Below the pieces are notes generated by a model that was given only the letters and a program-made list of their open reading frames with translations, did no database searches and was not told where the DNA came from. Both the position numbers and the translations under genes were made by a program. A DNA stretch of 64,000 nucleotides from Manduca sexta (taxonomy: Eukaryota; Arthropoda; Insecta; Lepidoptera; Sphingidae): contig NC_051134.1 of NCBI RefSeq assembly GCF_014839805.1, forward strand, positions 14,105,170 to 14,169,169, read 5' to 3'. Every line of letters starts with the position of its first letter. Positions within the stretch are counted from its first letter, which is position 1. This document shows, one piece after another, positions 13,950 to 28,150 of this stretch.

Positions 13950-16029
13950 TAAAATAACTTATAAGAAAACAACAATTAGAATAAAAAGTAAGTAAATTAC
14001 AGGTAAAAGGAACTATAGTATGAACACATTTTATTACCTAAGTAATCCTAACTTCCGTATCAAATACTAAAATTCAAGATTTGTATTCGTCTATATTACG
14101 ACTTTTATGTAGTTATGTAAAATAATAATTTTAACTTAAATCAACTAACGACATCCTCTTGTATTAACACGAGATGTGTGGTTTTCAAGGTAGCTCAATA
14201 TTGAAGTTAACGCTAAAGTTGGCCGTTCAAAATAAATTTGTTCAGCCACGTCCGTGACCTTGAATTTGACGCCCCCGTTCTACTTTCCTACATCTTAACA
14301 ATGTGTTGATCACCATCTGCCAGGGAATAACAAATTGCTACGGTTGCAACCGATTCAGTGCGCGCTGAGATAATGGTAATTGTTTTACGCAGATATATAC
14401 ATTATACATAACTAGTATTGTGTACACTGTACATTCAGATCGAGTATTTACCATGTAGATGCATTCATAGAATTTTCTTTAAATATAAAACATATCATAG
14501 CCATATCATCTCAAACAACTACATTGACTTAAACGATTGATTTGAGTGGGGCATAATATGATTGTTCATTCACAGTTACAACCGACAACGTAGGTGGGTC
14601 ACGCTGTGTAATAAAGAGCACAAGGTAAAAGATGGTGCATTGAAAATGGCCTTAAGCCCAATAGCGATCTGCGGCCGCTTTGCTTCCTATTGGCATCGAG
14701 GCGACAATGCCAACTTCGCTGTCTACTGCTGCGAAGGTAAATCGGCTGCAAAGGCCGGTCACCACTCGAACGCTAACCCGAACCTCATTTTTATTCATTG
14801 TGTATGAGTATTTGAATGGAGCCTCGATATTTATTTGTAACCCGGAAGATTAAATTTATCACTAATTTACTTAACGAATCAAATGTGATTAAAGCATTCT
14901 ACATTTTATTGATAATAAACATAAATATTTTACTAATAGTTACCTATATTTATTTAATTGAAAAGAACGGCACAAAGATTATACTCAGATTTTTTTTTAT
15001 TACAAAATTTGTAGTGGTAATAAATACATCTAAAAAAAATAACATGCGTTTTATGTGCACATTTCGAACCTTTAACACCTTTCATGCTTAGCACTATTAT
15101 AGTGCTCAAATTAAATTGTCAGACAAGTTCGCAGAAGAATAAAATGATACATTGACTATATTTACATAGAGATATTTACGACTTCCCCGTAAGTCAGAAA
15201 CACATGAGTACATACAAGTATGTACTGGTAACTTTGGTAGGCTAACGTCTTCTTAAACATGTAGATTTCTAATTAATATTTCTATAATATACAGCTATAG
15301 TTTCTTTTATATATTATAATTTTAGAAATTACATTTTCTAAATTCCCACTCCTAGACCACTTTCTAATGACTTATTTGGCACAAAGACAGATCTCTAGGT
15401 ATATTAAAAAAAAAATATACGAAATAATACAAAAATGATTCAAAATCAATATCAAAAGACACGTAACAATTAAATTTAAATCAATAATTTTAAAAAAATA
15501 TGCTTTGGAACTTGGCAACCATTCAGATCTGAATTTATCGACAACGTTGATAACACTGTAACGCCTTCTATACTAAACTCGCCCCGTTCCTTTTAATATT
15601 ATATTATGAAAATATACAATACGGAAACATTTATTTACTCATAATTTAATGCTATATGCTAATAAACTATACTTTTGATATTTATGAACGGAAATAAAGA
15701 ATTAAAATCGGGCTAAATCGAATATCTAAAATATGATATTTATAAATGTTTTGTAACAAAAATAAAAATTGTTCATTGCCGTTACTCAATGGCACTCGAA
15801 CACCAATGTGTTTATCACTTTATCAAAACCAGAAACATTTTAAGTCAGTCTCCGATATGACTTGCGGTATAATAAACTAATAATAGCGCGGAAATAGAAG
15901 ATTTTAAATGTCACCAGACAAAAGTTTAAAGTAGGTACACGTAGTGATGATGATTGAACCAAAAAGGCAATAGTATCATTACAAAGGAGTAAGAAAGCCG
16001 CAGGGCAAATATTCAAGTTAAACGGGTGA
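13950..16029. other. AT-rich non-coding stretch
   Basis: No supported gene. An 81-codon frame around 14,562-14,807 includes a GC-balanced patch (14,640-14,760) but matches no family I know and has no convincing boundaries. The rest is AT-rich. Confidence 0.5.
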
Positions 16030-16260
16030 ACCGAGGGGCTGCGTGTGGGTGGCGAGAGGCGCGAAGGGCGCAGGGACCGCGCAGGGGAGGACCCTGACAC
16101 AGATCCGAACTCATCAGCGAAGCGCTGCGAAGGCCTCGAGATTCGGCTGCTACATCATTGATTCCTTCACGCACTATGCCGCGTTACGCACAAAATGGGT
16201 CAACCAACGCGCGCGCCTCCGATGAAGTTGGAGTGCGCGCGATGTCCCCGTTCCGAATTA
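16030..16260. promoter_or_regulatory. CpG-rich cluster
   Basis: A 230-base GC- and CpG-rich island with several GCGC and CGCG words, flanked by AT-rich DNA. Short frames on both strands overlap it without any protein resemblance. It is a candidate regulatory element or alternative first exon; nothing in the sequence sets its direction. Confidence 0.3.
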
Positions 16261-19200
16261 CTCCCTCGGCAAATTAACGCTTTGTACCGCTGTGTTCCAA
16301 ATCGGCTTCATTATCTGTACCCGTACAAGATTTAACATTATAATAAAACATGTCTAGCACGAAACTTAAATTCGATAACAATGCTCTCCTCAACTGGGGC
16401 GATTTCGGGTTTCTGTGTTTTAGTTTTGTATGTTTATATTGTGAAATAAACATGACATGTCATACATCTTGAAGGTCTTTTAGTTACAAAGCGTGGGCAA
16501 ACGAATTGAGAGAATTTACGTGACCGGGTCTCGTCACAGATTCGAGAGCCACTTTCAGCTGAATAATGACATCGAGCATACGTTACACTGCACCGGCGAC
16601 ACGACGTTGCGACACTCTTCACCTTCATTTCATTAACTACCCACTTGCGGGTACATTGTACTAACGTTAATTTGGAACATATTTTAAAATGTCATATCAA
16701 TTACTTTACTTTTAGGAGCGGACTGAAGGCTGTACGTAGAGGCTACCTGCGGGTAAATATTACTAGCTCTACTTTGAAGTGCTATTCTGTGACTCTACTG
16801 TTTTGAACAGTTGAACGGTTAAGTTGATATATTAGATTCATATAGGTACGAATAGACTTAATACGTTTAATATTCACGCAGAATGACATTCATAAACCTA
16901 ATGTTATTTTGGCGGAACTTTTAACCGTTTAGCATTAAGTTGTAATAAAATGTTTGAATAGGGATGTTAGTAACAGTTTCTTCCGCATATGATTTCCGTG
17001 TTTACCGATAATATTTTTCAATATGTTAATTAAGTGGTTTTGTTTTGTGTCTATGCCGCGGTAACTTGTAATAAAACAAGCATCATAAACCGTAATGAAA
17101 ACGTGAGACGTCTATAGACGCACGTTGGTGAAATTATTCAAGATCATCACACGGAGAGAAGGCGAAACGTAATGTAGAGAACGTGTATTCCTACTTTCTT
17201 TGCGTAACAAAGTGATATTTTACTAAGAGATTAATATTTAGAACATACTTAACGAATAACTTCCGAAACTGACATAAAGAATCGCAAAAGTTAAAATATA
17301 AACCTTGAAATGTTAATAAATTTTCTCCTACACTCGGTTGGTATAAACGAAGTTAAATTGAAAATGAATAAATTCGGTTCGTCGAACGAAACAAGCTGTA
17401 TTATTAGCCTTGGCCTTGTGGGACGTACTCAGTAAGATAATAAGGAAGACTTGAAAATATTTTATAATACATGTATAAACAACGTTTGCCTTTGCGTGAA
17501 TGACTGTTATTGTGGTTTTAAGTATTAATAGACTGTAACGATTACTTACGGCTTCTGAGTATTCAAGACTGAAAGATTACTTACTATTCCTTACTATGAG
17601 GTATAGACTACAAGCAGATAGTAACAAACATTAATCAAATGAAACATTTAAAAATGAAGAACCATCACTCGCCTTTCCAATGAGTTCATTTTTAAACAAT
17701 TTACATTCCATTTTAACCGTATTATCATTTCGACCGCGTCACGGACAACTGTTCGGCCGCTAAACTGAACTCAGTTTGGCAAAACAGTAGGTTTCTTTAG
17801 TGAAATACGTTGCTGTCGAAACCCACTTAGATATCGCATGCCGGTGTCAGAGAAACAGGAACACCGAAAACCAAGTGTTGAGAACACGCCAGCGAGCAAT
17901 CTGTCGCTTTATGAATGCTGAACGCTCACCGGCCATCGGCCCTCGGCCAGATATTTCTTGCGAAACAACCTCGCCCAACTTATTTAAACAACCATGTAGT
18001 TGATTATGGGAGAGGTGCATATAACTACATTTCAATGTTATTTATCACAATACAATTTACGTTACCTATATCTATCTTTTACTATATTTAATTATGTGGA
18101 TGTGGATTACTTTGTGGATGTTGACTAACAGTTTGCAAACCTTTAAAATGGACTTCACAAACTTCTAAGACACAATTACGTTATTGATATATAAAAAACA
18201 CGTTGCGTATAACAAGGGCCGGACGAGCTTAAGTTTGTGGCGAATCAACGAACAGGTTTGCTCAAGGTGTGTATTATTCCTTAGCCGCTAACAAAGAGGC
18301 ACGCATATCAAATTCTAAAAGTGGGAAGAGCTTATACAGCCTTATTTTCGCAGGTAGAAGGGATTTGTATAACTGCGAACAATACACTGAATATGTTGTA
18401 TGACATTAGGTATTACTAATGATGGACAACAATCCGAATGTACCTTTTACAATAATTTTAATGGATATTATTACAATAGGGTCACTTGGATAATTTTTTT
18501 CAGTTCATGTAACTTGTGTGATAAATTTAAGTTCAAAACAACGTTATAAATGGCTGGGGTTCGTAGTCCCACACAATAAGAATAAGAAGGAGGGTCGCGA
18601 CGAAGGCATCAGATCTACCCACACTATATACATATAAGTATATTCTTCCTTGCATTTTGCACGGAAGTCAACGACCCCGACAAAGCATCGCTGTTAATCT
18701 TTATATTCTGACACATAAACATTGTTTTAGGGCTTAAATAAATCGATACTTGCTCACCGGAAAATAAGTCATGCAGATCAAGACTTCTTCAAAGTGTAGG
18801 CACGTGGTAGGTATGTATTCATTTAATATGATGTGTCATACAATATGAACAACGTTATAAATTGAACAGAGTTCAAAACCACTCCAATGTGTTGTTATTG
18901 TTACAAAAAAGGCTATTGATACTCCCGAAGGTAATACTTTCCGGCCTCGCCTGGCTACCTGCTAAGTAAAAAACAAACGAGACCATGTCCCCAAATTGAA
19001 TATACAGGACGATTTCGATGGTTAACTATTAGTCATCGGGAAATAAACGTTGCAGGTCATGTGATAATTCGGGGAAAACACAATAACTGGAATTATCCAC
19101 AGTAACAGTTTATTACTTGGGTATTTATATTCCGAATACGAGAGCAGCTGACATGAAAAGCATATTCGCTCGAAATATGGAATGTAACGTTTAAACCTGA

Positions 19201-19990
19201 TATAACTATGCTCTAACAGTCCGTCATAACAAGGGTACAGTGGGGTTCCATCGTTTAGGGTCGCCGTAACAACGATCGACCGAGGGTGCGCTGTTACAGA
19301 ATAAAAAAACATCCAAATAGGGATCCTCACCAAGGGTGTTTATGGACGCTCAGAGAAAAAATAATTACTTTACAACTAGTTTCAAAATAAAACAAAAGTT
19401 GTTGTAATTAGCTAAACAATTAAGAAATTGTCATGTTGATTATAGCCATTAGCTAATGGTAATGGTCGCAGCAAAAGTGACTCGATTTCTAAGTCGCTCC
19501 CTCTACCTGTCGTTTGACGTTCAGCTTACACAACAAGGAAAGTTAGATGCGCGTGCGGGGCGAAACAACTTTCGCCCATTGTGGAATAAGTACTAAACAA
19601 ATTCAAGACATCAATATTCCCTTCTCAGGTAGCTCGCTCTTTTAGGATAAAAGAATAAAGGATCAACAGTTAACAATAATTCACCGTGGTGTTTTACTCA
19701 ATCGTCTTCTACCTGTTTTAGAATATCTGTATCAAATAACTCAACCGACGTAAAGTCCTTCGATGATCATGATAAAATAAACTAGTTCCGTGTTGACTCC
19801 AACAACCAAAATAGCTCACCTGGCTAAGGCCATTATTCAATAGTATAATCCAATTTTCCGAAATAGTCGCACCACTTGAATCACTCAAACAAGCACAAGT
19901 CAATTAATAAATAGTGCAATAGGTCCACTAAAAATCAAACAACATCGGTGTGTACGAAAGTGTATCACGTTTGACAGTTTCACTTCACCA
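16261..19990. other. AT-rich non-coding stretch
   Basis: No gene, transposon end or RNA gene could be supported. Overlapping short frames at 17.8-18.0 and 19.0-19.3 kb lack splice sites and protein resemblance. Confidence 0.5.
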
Positions 19991-19999
19991 CATGGCTGT

Positions 20000-20330
20000 G
20001 AGGTTACGCGCGATGACGTGACACGTGCAGTGCGCTCGACGAATAACGGGCGACTGCCGAGTGCCGACTGGCGCGAGTCGCGAGTGGCGCGACTACTCTG
20101 TGTACTGGTCCTGGACTCTCAAGTGCCCCCGATTGGGTAGCCGACTCGTAATATGAATGTGAGCGCTTTTCTCGGCGCTCGCGGAGAGCGGAGCGGCGCG
20201 GCGCGAGGAGGCGCGGGGTCAGCGAGGGCGGAGCGCCGAGCGCCCAACAATCGGCGCCCGCGGGACAGCTGCGCACCACGGACCCTTTCTCCGCTCTACC
20301 TTCCTTTAGTGAAAGCTCGAGCTTGTGCAT
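20000..20330. promoter_or_regulatory. CpG-rich island, possible promoter
   Basis: The most GC- and CpG-dense part of the window, with a core of about 20,160-20,280 made mostly of GCG, CGG and GAG words. Frames of 88 codons (+) and 108 codons (-) cross it on opposite strands with low-complexity Arg, Ala and Ser-rich translations, so neither is believable. An isolated island of this kind inside a gene-poor AT-rich region suits a transcription start of a long gene or a regulatory element. Direction is not evident. Confidence 0.4.
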
Positions 20331-20629
20331 ATGCTAAACCAAACTTTATCCATACTGCCGTTCATATTTTTTGCCTTTCAGGACGAAGCGAAAGTGCCTA
20401 TAATATTATTAACGTATAATCATTAGTCTCAATAGACTAGGAAAATATTATAAAAACAAAAGCCTTGGGAAGTTTTGGTCCTGTATGTAGGTCAATCGCA
20501 CTTAACTAGTTTTGCTTACAGGATAAACATGTAGCTTCGATCACTGTAACAGCTTGCTACTCGGGTGCAATCTACGAGATTGTCGAAGTTTAACATTATC
20601 GTAAACAAAATATACATATATTTTTTTTT

Positions 20630-20720
20630 AAAGTCGGTTAAGACATAATGTTCAGGGGCACCGGTCAGCGGTGATCACTAACCACCAGGTGGCGCACCAA
20701 GGCCAATACTCCCGTTAATA
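20630..20720 (+). repeat. degraded LINE 3'-end fragment
   Basis: The segment ending near 20,700 contains GGTGATCACTAACCACCAGG, a decayed version of the 'gatcacttaccatcagg' motif at the 3' end of many lepidopteran LINE copies; a cleaner version is at 42.09 kb. It is short and diverged, so family is uncertain. Confidence 0.4.
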
Positions 20721-22204
20721 AAAACGAATCACCGTAATAAAAGAAACGTCATTTCGGACAGGAAACTATAACAACTGAGCATTACATTGTAAGCTTTATG
20801 TCATTAATAGTCGCTTTTTTCAGGCAAAATAAAACTTTTGAATTTATTTCTCCGTGTAACACTGTGCGGCTTGCTGAGACATGTTTCTGGATATTCAAAT
20901 AGAATTCACGATATTACGAGATGGTAAAAGAATGCATGTTAATTTAAGGCTAAAGATATTGTAATAAAATATATTTCAGCACTATATAACTTTGCAACAA
21001 TATAATTATTATTTAACCAAATAATTCAATTATTTATTATTCATTACAAATACATATATTTTAGCTACCGTTGTTTGCGTAATAATGAAAAAAAAAATAC
21101 ATCTGATGAGACTTAAAATTATAGATTTAACAGCGATTTGGTATAACAAAGATCATCTACAATACCGAACCCTTTAAAAGTGCAATAACTTCGTCATTTG
21201 ATCGTAATCATTAGCAATGGTATGCATGTTTATACTGTTTGAAGCAAGTATGACAATATGTTTAACAATTAAATATTTGTGCGAAGTAGAGGTCCCTATG
21301 TTGTGGCCAGTTATGTGTATTGCACATAAACCTAAGTAACTATCGCTTACACTATCAATTTTGCTTTTCTACAAAAAACAGTTGCAGACGGTTTTATACA
21401 ACGTGTATAATAATATCTAGATTATTAAAAACATAAAATCATTATTATTTTAAAATATTTATGGCTGTATAATTTATCTCGTGGAGGTTAGTAGCACAGG
21501 GTCGCTCAAAAATGGTACGAAATGCACCGGAAGGTGTTCGTTGTTCACACGAATGTAGATGAATATGGTAAAAATATTGTAATGTAAAGTTTGCCATTTG
21601 TATTTCAAGTTATACTTAATAAAAAATCTAAAGTTATTGCGATAAAAAAAATGTTCTAAGTAAAAGAAATTAGATAAGCCCGTAGGCGTCGTAACGCAGA
21701 AATAATTATATGAGTTGTGACGAATTTTCTGTATTCCAAGAGGCATAACCCATGGACTACGATACAATTTCGACTATAAAATCAATGTGTTATTGTAAAT
21801 GTGACTTATAAAGAATATATAAATTATATCTTTTAGTATTTCATATCCTACAAACTACACAGTAGTTTTAGAAAAGTATCTCCTGATATTGAAATTTCTT
21901 ACCTTTCAAAAAATATTAATGGTAATATATTGCCACATAAATATATCTTTTTAAACTCAATAATTTAGCGATAATAAGTTATTCAATAAAAAATTTTAAA
22001 ATAGTTTGTAATGCTTTATTATTGGTTTCCAATGTTTTTTAATAAGTTCAATTATAAAACAAATTATTACTTATACAATAAATGAAAGTTTCATAAGTCA
22101 AAGTCTGACTTAAATGGCGGAGTAGACTGTACAGTGTTACAAGGATTCAAGAGTTATAAACGAATTAAATTAAAAAAATCGTTATTCTATAAATGGTTGA
22201 CTGG

Positions 22205-22275
22205 GAGAGAATGGCCATCGCGTTAAGTTCGCCTCTATACTTACCAGGTGTACGAAGTGTAAATAAATAAATACA
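22205..22275 (+). repeat. possible LINE tail with TAAA repeats
   Basis: A short GC-balanced stretch (GCGTTAAGTTCGCCTC near 22,219) followed by a run of TAAA units ending near 22,272. This resembles the tail of a common insect non-LTR element. No coding part remains. Confidence 0.3.
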
Positions 22276-22703
22276 TTTTACATAACGATGGTTGAAAAGC
22301 TAATTGAACTAAGCGACATTTCTTAAAAAAAAAAAAATAGTTTAAAAAAACATAGAGATAGTGCTGATTTTAAATATATATGTAATTTAGTGTCGCAAAA
22401 AAAATTCGCTAAGTCAATTAGCCTTTAAACCGAAGATAATTATTCATTCATTCAAACATTTTAAACATGACGATGATTTATTTTTTATTGTTTTAGCCAC
22501 TTTCATTTCCAACGGAAGAAGTATTAATAAAATAGAGAGTAATTTAAAGCTTATTTTTGTTCACTTCTTTATAAATACACTCGAAATTACCCGACTAGCG
22601 AATGTTGCCAGCAAGGTTCAATTTGCATGCAATTTTCAGCATGTAGTGCAAGTACCCACTTGCATGCTTGGTATGGCGTTATTCTTGCTACACAAGTTAA
22701 AAA

Positions 22704-23033
22704 CGGCGATAGCCTAGTTGGGTGTGGAACGGACTGCGAAGACGAATGTCCGCAGGTTCGAAACCCAAGGGCACACACCTCTGACTTTTCTAAAATCATG
22801 TGTGTATTCTTTGTGATTTTATCGTTCGCTTTAACGGTGAAGGAAAACATCGTGAGGAAACCTGCACATCTGAGAAGTTCTCTATAGGAATTTCGAAGGT
22901 GTGTGAAGTCTACCAATCCGCACTAGGCCAGCGTGGTGGACTAAGGCCTAATCCCTCTCTGTAGTAGAGGAGGCCCGTGCTCAGCAGTGGGCAAGTATAT
23001 AATACAGGGCTGATATTATTCATTATTATATAT
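22704..23033 (+). mobile_element. tRNA-derived SINE, copy 1
   Basis: The head carries a pol III A box (TAGCCTAGTTGG, about 22,710-22,721) and a B box (GGTTCGAAACCC, about 22,755-22,766), the arrangement of tRNA-derived SINEs. The body is followed by a tail of ATT/TTA repeats ending near 23,033. A second copy at 60.6 kb is nearly identical, with about eight differences outside the tail, so the family was recently active. Flanking words AAGTTAAAA (22,694-22,702) and AAGTTCAAAA (from 23,034) may be an imperfect target-site duplication. Frames of 86 and 109 codons through this element are artefacts of the SINE. Confidence 0.85.
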
Positions 23034-23049
23034 AAGTTCAAAACTGTCT

Positions 23050-26000
23050 GTCTTAAACTTGGAGCTTTCATGTAAGTTCACGCTATGCTTATTGAAACTT
23101 AACACCAGTTACATGAACCTGCAGTACCCTTTCGTGCTTAAAGGAAATGCAATTTAAAAGGTGATAAGAGACCTAGAATGAATAAAGTTGAACAAAAAAA
23201 TTCGAGAATAAAAATGAAAGAGTCGTACCCGGCTGACCAAGTACCTGTGTCAATTGAAATTCCTGGAAAGTCATCAGAGAGTTGACTATCAGACAACAAC
23301 ACAATGCACAGTACTAACGATGACAAAATCTGGGAATCCTTTCTCAGAGTAATATCTCTGGACTTGTAACAAAAACATCGGTACTGCAGTTAAATTACCA
23401 CAACCGTAGCACATTTGCGTTAACAAGCCGGGATGTGTTGATGAGCAGACAACGAAGCACAAAGCGCTTGGGAAGGATTCGACATTCCTTTGTTAAGTCG
23501 TGTAGCGTCAGCTGAACTTGGACATATTTGTAGTCTCATGATTCAATAACAAAGGCACGATAATTAAGCCAATAATGTTTAAATAACCATTTATCAAGCA
23601 CCATACTGATAATAGATTTTTATTATATTAAAATAATAATTTCTACCACATAACAATATACCAAATGATTATTGTATTTAGTTTATGTATGTACACTATT
23701 TGATAAATTCAATTGCGTATGCATGGTTTAGTGTACAAAGAGATAAGTTGTTGCCCTACTGCAAAGCCTTGAGCCACTCGACCAATCTTAGACAGTTGGC
23801 GATTGCGTACATACCTCCTTCGTAAGTTGATCAATTTTGGCTCTTTGTTTGAATTACAATGCGATAGATCAATGTGTATAGCAAATTATTGTGGACGCTC
23901 ATTATGGTAACTTGACTACACAAAAGAATAACTCAACCGAGTGCAAACTGAAGTACTAACTGTTAATCATACATTTTTCTTTATCTCCGAAGCGGTAATC
24001 GGTGGAGCAACTAATAACTCCATGATACGCAGAGCTTTTTTCCATACCTTATTATAAGATCAATAATTTTTCAATTAAATTAATCTTAGTTAACTATCGG
24101 TTGATGTTATCGTAAATTTAGAAATCCATAATTTAAACTAACAGTAACATTATAATCGTATAACCCTAAGAAAGTATCTTTCGTAGTAGTCAAGAAATAA
24201 TAAAAGCATACCCAATGTACATAAATCCTGAACATTAAGTATCCCACCCGTATGGCATTAATCTGAAAAACGAGCTATTGTTAAATTAATGTGGATTAAA
24301 AAAACGCAAACATGGAACAAACGTGTAAAGTGTAAATAAGTTGTTATTGGCAAGTGTCATAAAACGAGCATTGGCTGCAGTAACAGAACATCTGAATATG
24401 ACCGCGGTGGTAATTCAAAGTCATCGAGTCATCTCCCCTTCGCAGGCAGTTCAAACCCGTCGACCTTGGCTCAGTCCTTCAGGGTTAACCTCCCAAGGGG
24501 AAAAGGCCCCGGCCTCGGATGCCACGACCAACCTTACCTGCTCGGATTGAGTTCTTTGTTCAACACGAATCGTTTTATAACAATGACTTTCATAGTAAAT
24601 GCGTAATTCTTGTGTCTATCTATACTTGTTATAAGACAACAATTCTTTTAATTGAAGTCCTTTGTACTAGAAAAGCAGTCGTTATTATTTGTCAAACATA
24701 CGTAATTAGTGCCAAAGTAGATAACAAAGGGACACACTGACATTTAATGCAATTTCTAAAAGCATGTGGTTATTTGCAACAAGTTTCAATTCATAGACCT
24801 ACGTCTTTAGGCGCTCTATGCCGCGGCGGATAGGACAGACGTGACTCTCAAATGGGAACACCCACGTGTCTCGACGTCGGTTAAAAATATCTCTGTAAGC
24901 TTGGTTAAAATATGTATTCGTTCTATATTTCCGGGGATATGAACTGCTTTATATTTCGAATGTCCTTTTTTCAATATACAAAGCAATGGCTAATATTTAG
25001 ACCAACTTTTATGTGTATTTATTTTTGGTTTTACTGTGTAGATTTCTATTTTCTTGATGTGACATTTATTATGATATTAAAAATAATTCTTGTGCCCCAC
25101 CAGAGTAGCGTATTCGGTGGGTGATAAAATCAAGTTCGTCGAATAATTATTTTGTCTATTTCTGTTCCTCCATGTCCAAGGAAATAAAAAATACAGCGAG
25201 TACTAATGGGCCTCAAGAAATTGTTCTAAATAGTTTTTTTTTTTAAGATTAAATGCCTAGTAGGATGAACTACCGCTCGCCGGATTGAAGGCGTCACGAC
25301 TGCCTCGAAAATTTTAGCAACACTACTTTTATTTCTCATAACTCATGGATAATATATCAAGAATTCTTGAAATCATATTATAATTTACACTTTTAAAAGT
25401 TGAGATGGTTTTTAAGTGTAGTCAAAAAAAAGTGGGCACCATAAATATATTTTGTATTACAGAACGAGCGTTTGGCATGACATTACATCTCCTAGGCGTT
25501 GACATTACACGGAACAGCGAAGTCATGAATTCCCGTAGTGAATCGAGGTTCTAAATAAGTAAGTGAAAGATCAGCGTAGTTCGTTAAGCCTGAATTTCAT
25601 AAAAATACTTTTCCTCATAATCGAAGTGATAACATGTTGTGAGATTAGCGTTTTTGAATTGTTAGTTCCAAGATGAGATAATATGTTCCAATAAATACAT
25701 ATCATGTATATTAAAATTGCATTGACCAATTTATCTATTTCTAACGTCTGTTAAGTTGTGATTATTTTATTGTTTTTACGAATTGAATACCGAGTGTCTT
25801 CAACGGGTATTTTTATTGTTAAAACATAGATACAACACATTGAACTTGAAGAAGAAACGACACTAATATTTATTTGTCGACTCATTGACATTTTAAAATT
25901 AATTATAACATCTATTATGTTATAAAAGTAGGTATATAAATATTCTCTATACTAGGTCGGAGAGACCAATGACACTGTCGCAATGTTTTTTCATAAAGCA

Positions 26001-27829
26001 TTACATGCCTGATGCCTGCTGGAGTCACCGCTTTAGCCCGGTGAATACAAGCTCAAAACGCCCGCTGCCCTCTCCGCCGCGCTGGTCCAACGCTGCGGCC
26101 TATGTTTTATTTTTTAGAAATTGCATCAAGTGCCACAGATCCGCTCGCGCGCACTTTCCACGATTAACTTTCTCATTTACAATGCGAGTTGACCTTTCGT
26201 TTCTATACAGTTGCGCTCACACTGAAAAGGGTCATTTAATTATCAACTGAATTGCAGTTATAATAAAATTTTTCAGAAATAAATTCGGTGCCTATTATAT
26301 CTACTTATACGTCAAACACGCGCATACAAATAGTGAAATGAAATGGCGCCGAATATCGTTAAATAATAAAATGCGTTGTTTCACTATCAGGCGTTACGTA
26401 CGTAAAATTACATACGATTACGTTACGTGTAACGTGCTCAAACCTCGGTAAACATCTAATTGTTTTCTCAATTGTTATCCAGCTCTATGCAATTTCATCT
26501 TATTATTCATCTGTATTTTGTCAATACTGTTATCGTAATCTGATGACATAGATAGATAATAATAAAAAATAATACATTAGAAACAAGGGAGGTTTTAAAA
26601 TTAACTCTATTTTTACTTTGTAACAATATAATTATTACAGAATATTTAAAGAGTTTACCCACACACTTTTTCCACATTTTCTTTATTCCAAGACGATTAT
26701 TCAACAGATTTACAAAACAATATCCACGACGACCAAATCAAACTGTGTAGTCCATTGAAATAAAAAAAAATAACAATTAACATACACATCGCTCACTACT
26801 ACATGTTGAGGAATCCTTTAAATCAATATTGAACCAATTGATTATTTTATATGTATCTACCATATATGTATATATTTTTAATATCAAGCATTATGTGAAA
26901 GCAAAGTGAGTCGTGTTATTTATAATAACCTTATTTATTTATGCAAGAGAGAGCAGAATCGGTTTACTCTCAACTCGATGCTCGCAGTGGGAAAGCTCGC
27001 TATCACAGCTAGGTGAAAATCCTGCGACACCTGCGCTCTACGCTGGCTGTTGTCACGCATGCATTTAGCTATAGAATAGTTTCAAAAAGGTTTTCAAGAA
27101 TTTGCTGAAGAACAACAACATTCTAATTTAACACTAAGTGCTTGTTTTACACGTTTCAAGTGTTTTTATTTGACAGGTATCGTATTAAGCAGCTAATATA
27201 GATATTACTAATTTTATTACCATTATTTACCATTTATTTAGGAGCGAGTTTTATACGTATATGTGGTCAGCCTATACATTTATGTGATGAGTGGCATTTA
27301 CTTAAAAGTTGTAAAACAGGTCTTAATAATAGTATCCGTATTTCTGTTAGTAGGTTTTTTTAAAGACGATATCGTATGGTTAAATGATATAGCAATAATT
27401 TTACCTAAATAGTAGAGCTTTCAAATATTTTATTTTAAGAAGTAATTTTAAGAGCATATTCATGAATTCTAATAAAATATTTTTCTAAATTAAGAATTAA
27501 ATCGAGCTGTAGGTGGATATCATAGTCCCTTGGCCTGTTCCAATATCCTTGGAACAAAACCGACAAAAACTAGCATCATCTACCAATGTAATGTAGTGCC
27601 TCAGTGGGCATAGAAAGACAAAAATATTTATGTGTTTTAAAACCGTATAAAAGTAGATCCGAGTATTCGTAGGGAACTTTGGTTGTGCAAGCACAATTCG
27701 TACTTGACCGCTTTTTGGCATAAATAGCGCGCACTGTAACTCCATTATACACACCCCTACTAAATGTAAAATGAGATGTGCAAATTTTAAATATATCAGC
27801 AATTATTCTTTTAGATGAAAGGTGGAAGT
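23050..27829. other. AT-rich non-coding stretch
   Basis: No supported gene. A GC-richer patch at about 24,430-24,540 and another at about 26,040-26,110 interrupt the AT-rich background; neither gives a recognisable protein, tRNA fold or repeat family to me. Confidence 0.5.
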
Positions 27830-28150
27830 CAACAGTGAAAGTGCATTTCGAGCGTTGCGTCTGCGCATCGAATTCAGAGCATTTTTCAGTCGTGATCAGA
27901 AAGAGAGAGAAATGCAAGAAAGCGCCAAACAAGCGACCGAAGGTATAGTAAAATTTGAAAGCGCTACACAATAGCGCGTTGTCGAAATTGGAAAGTTGAG
28001 TGGCGTGCGTCTATTGCATAACAGCTCTTACGGGCTGCGGTATGACGCTGACGAAAGGTAAGTTGTGACGTTATCGGCATGAAAGTGCATCGGCCGGCGC
28101 CCCTCCCACCAACAACTGCACGTGCGCTAGCGCACCGCGAGTAGCGAGAA
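27830..28150 (+). promoter_or_regulatory. CpG-rich cluster with possible initiator and splice donor
   Basis: A GC-enriched segment with TCAGT, an arthropod initiator core, at 27,896-27,900, and a near-consensus donor (GAAAG|GTAAGT) after 28,057 on the + strand. Together these could delimit a non-coding first exon of about 160 bases of a rightward gene. No TATA box is seen about 30 bases upstream of the TCAGT, and no partner acceptor can be assigned. A minus-strand 131-codon frame (27,576-27,971) crosses it but shows no protein resemblance. Confidence 0.3.

Noticed and set aside
14562..14807. 81-codon frame with balanced composition
   Set aside because: No family resemblance and no exon boundaries; could be conserved non-coding DNA.
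20004..20419. Frames of 108 codons (-) and 88 codons (+)
   Set aside because: Low-complexity translations of a CpG island; neither has family resemblance.
22587..22916. Frames of 109 codons (-) and 86 codons (+)
   Set aside because: Both lie inside the SINE at 22,704-23,033.
27576..27971. 131-codon minus-strand frame
   Set aside because: The longest non-transposon frame of the window, but with no motif, and another long frame overlaps it on the same strand; composition is ordinary.
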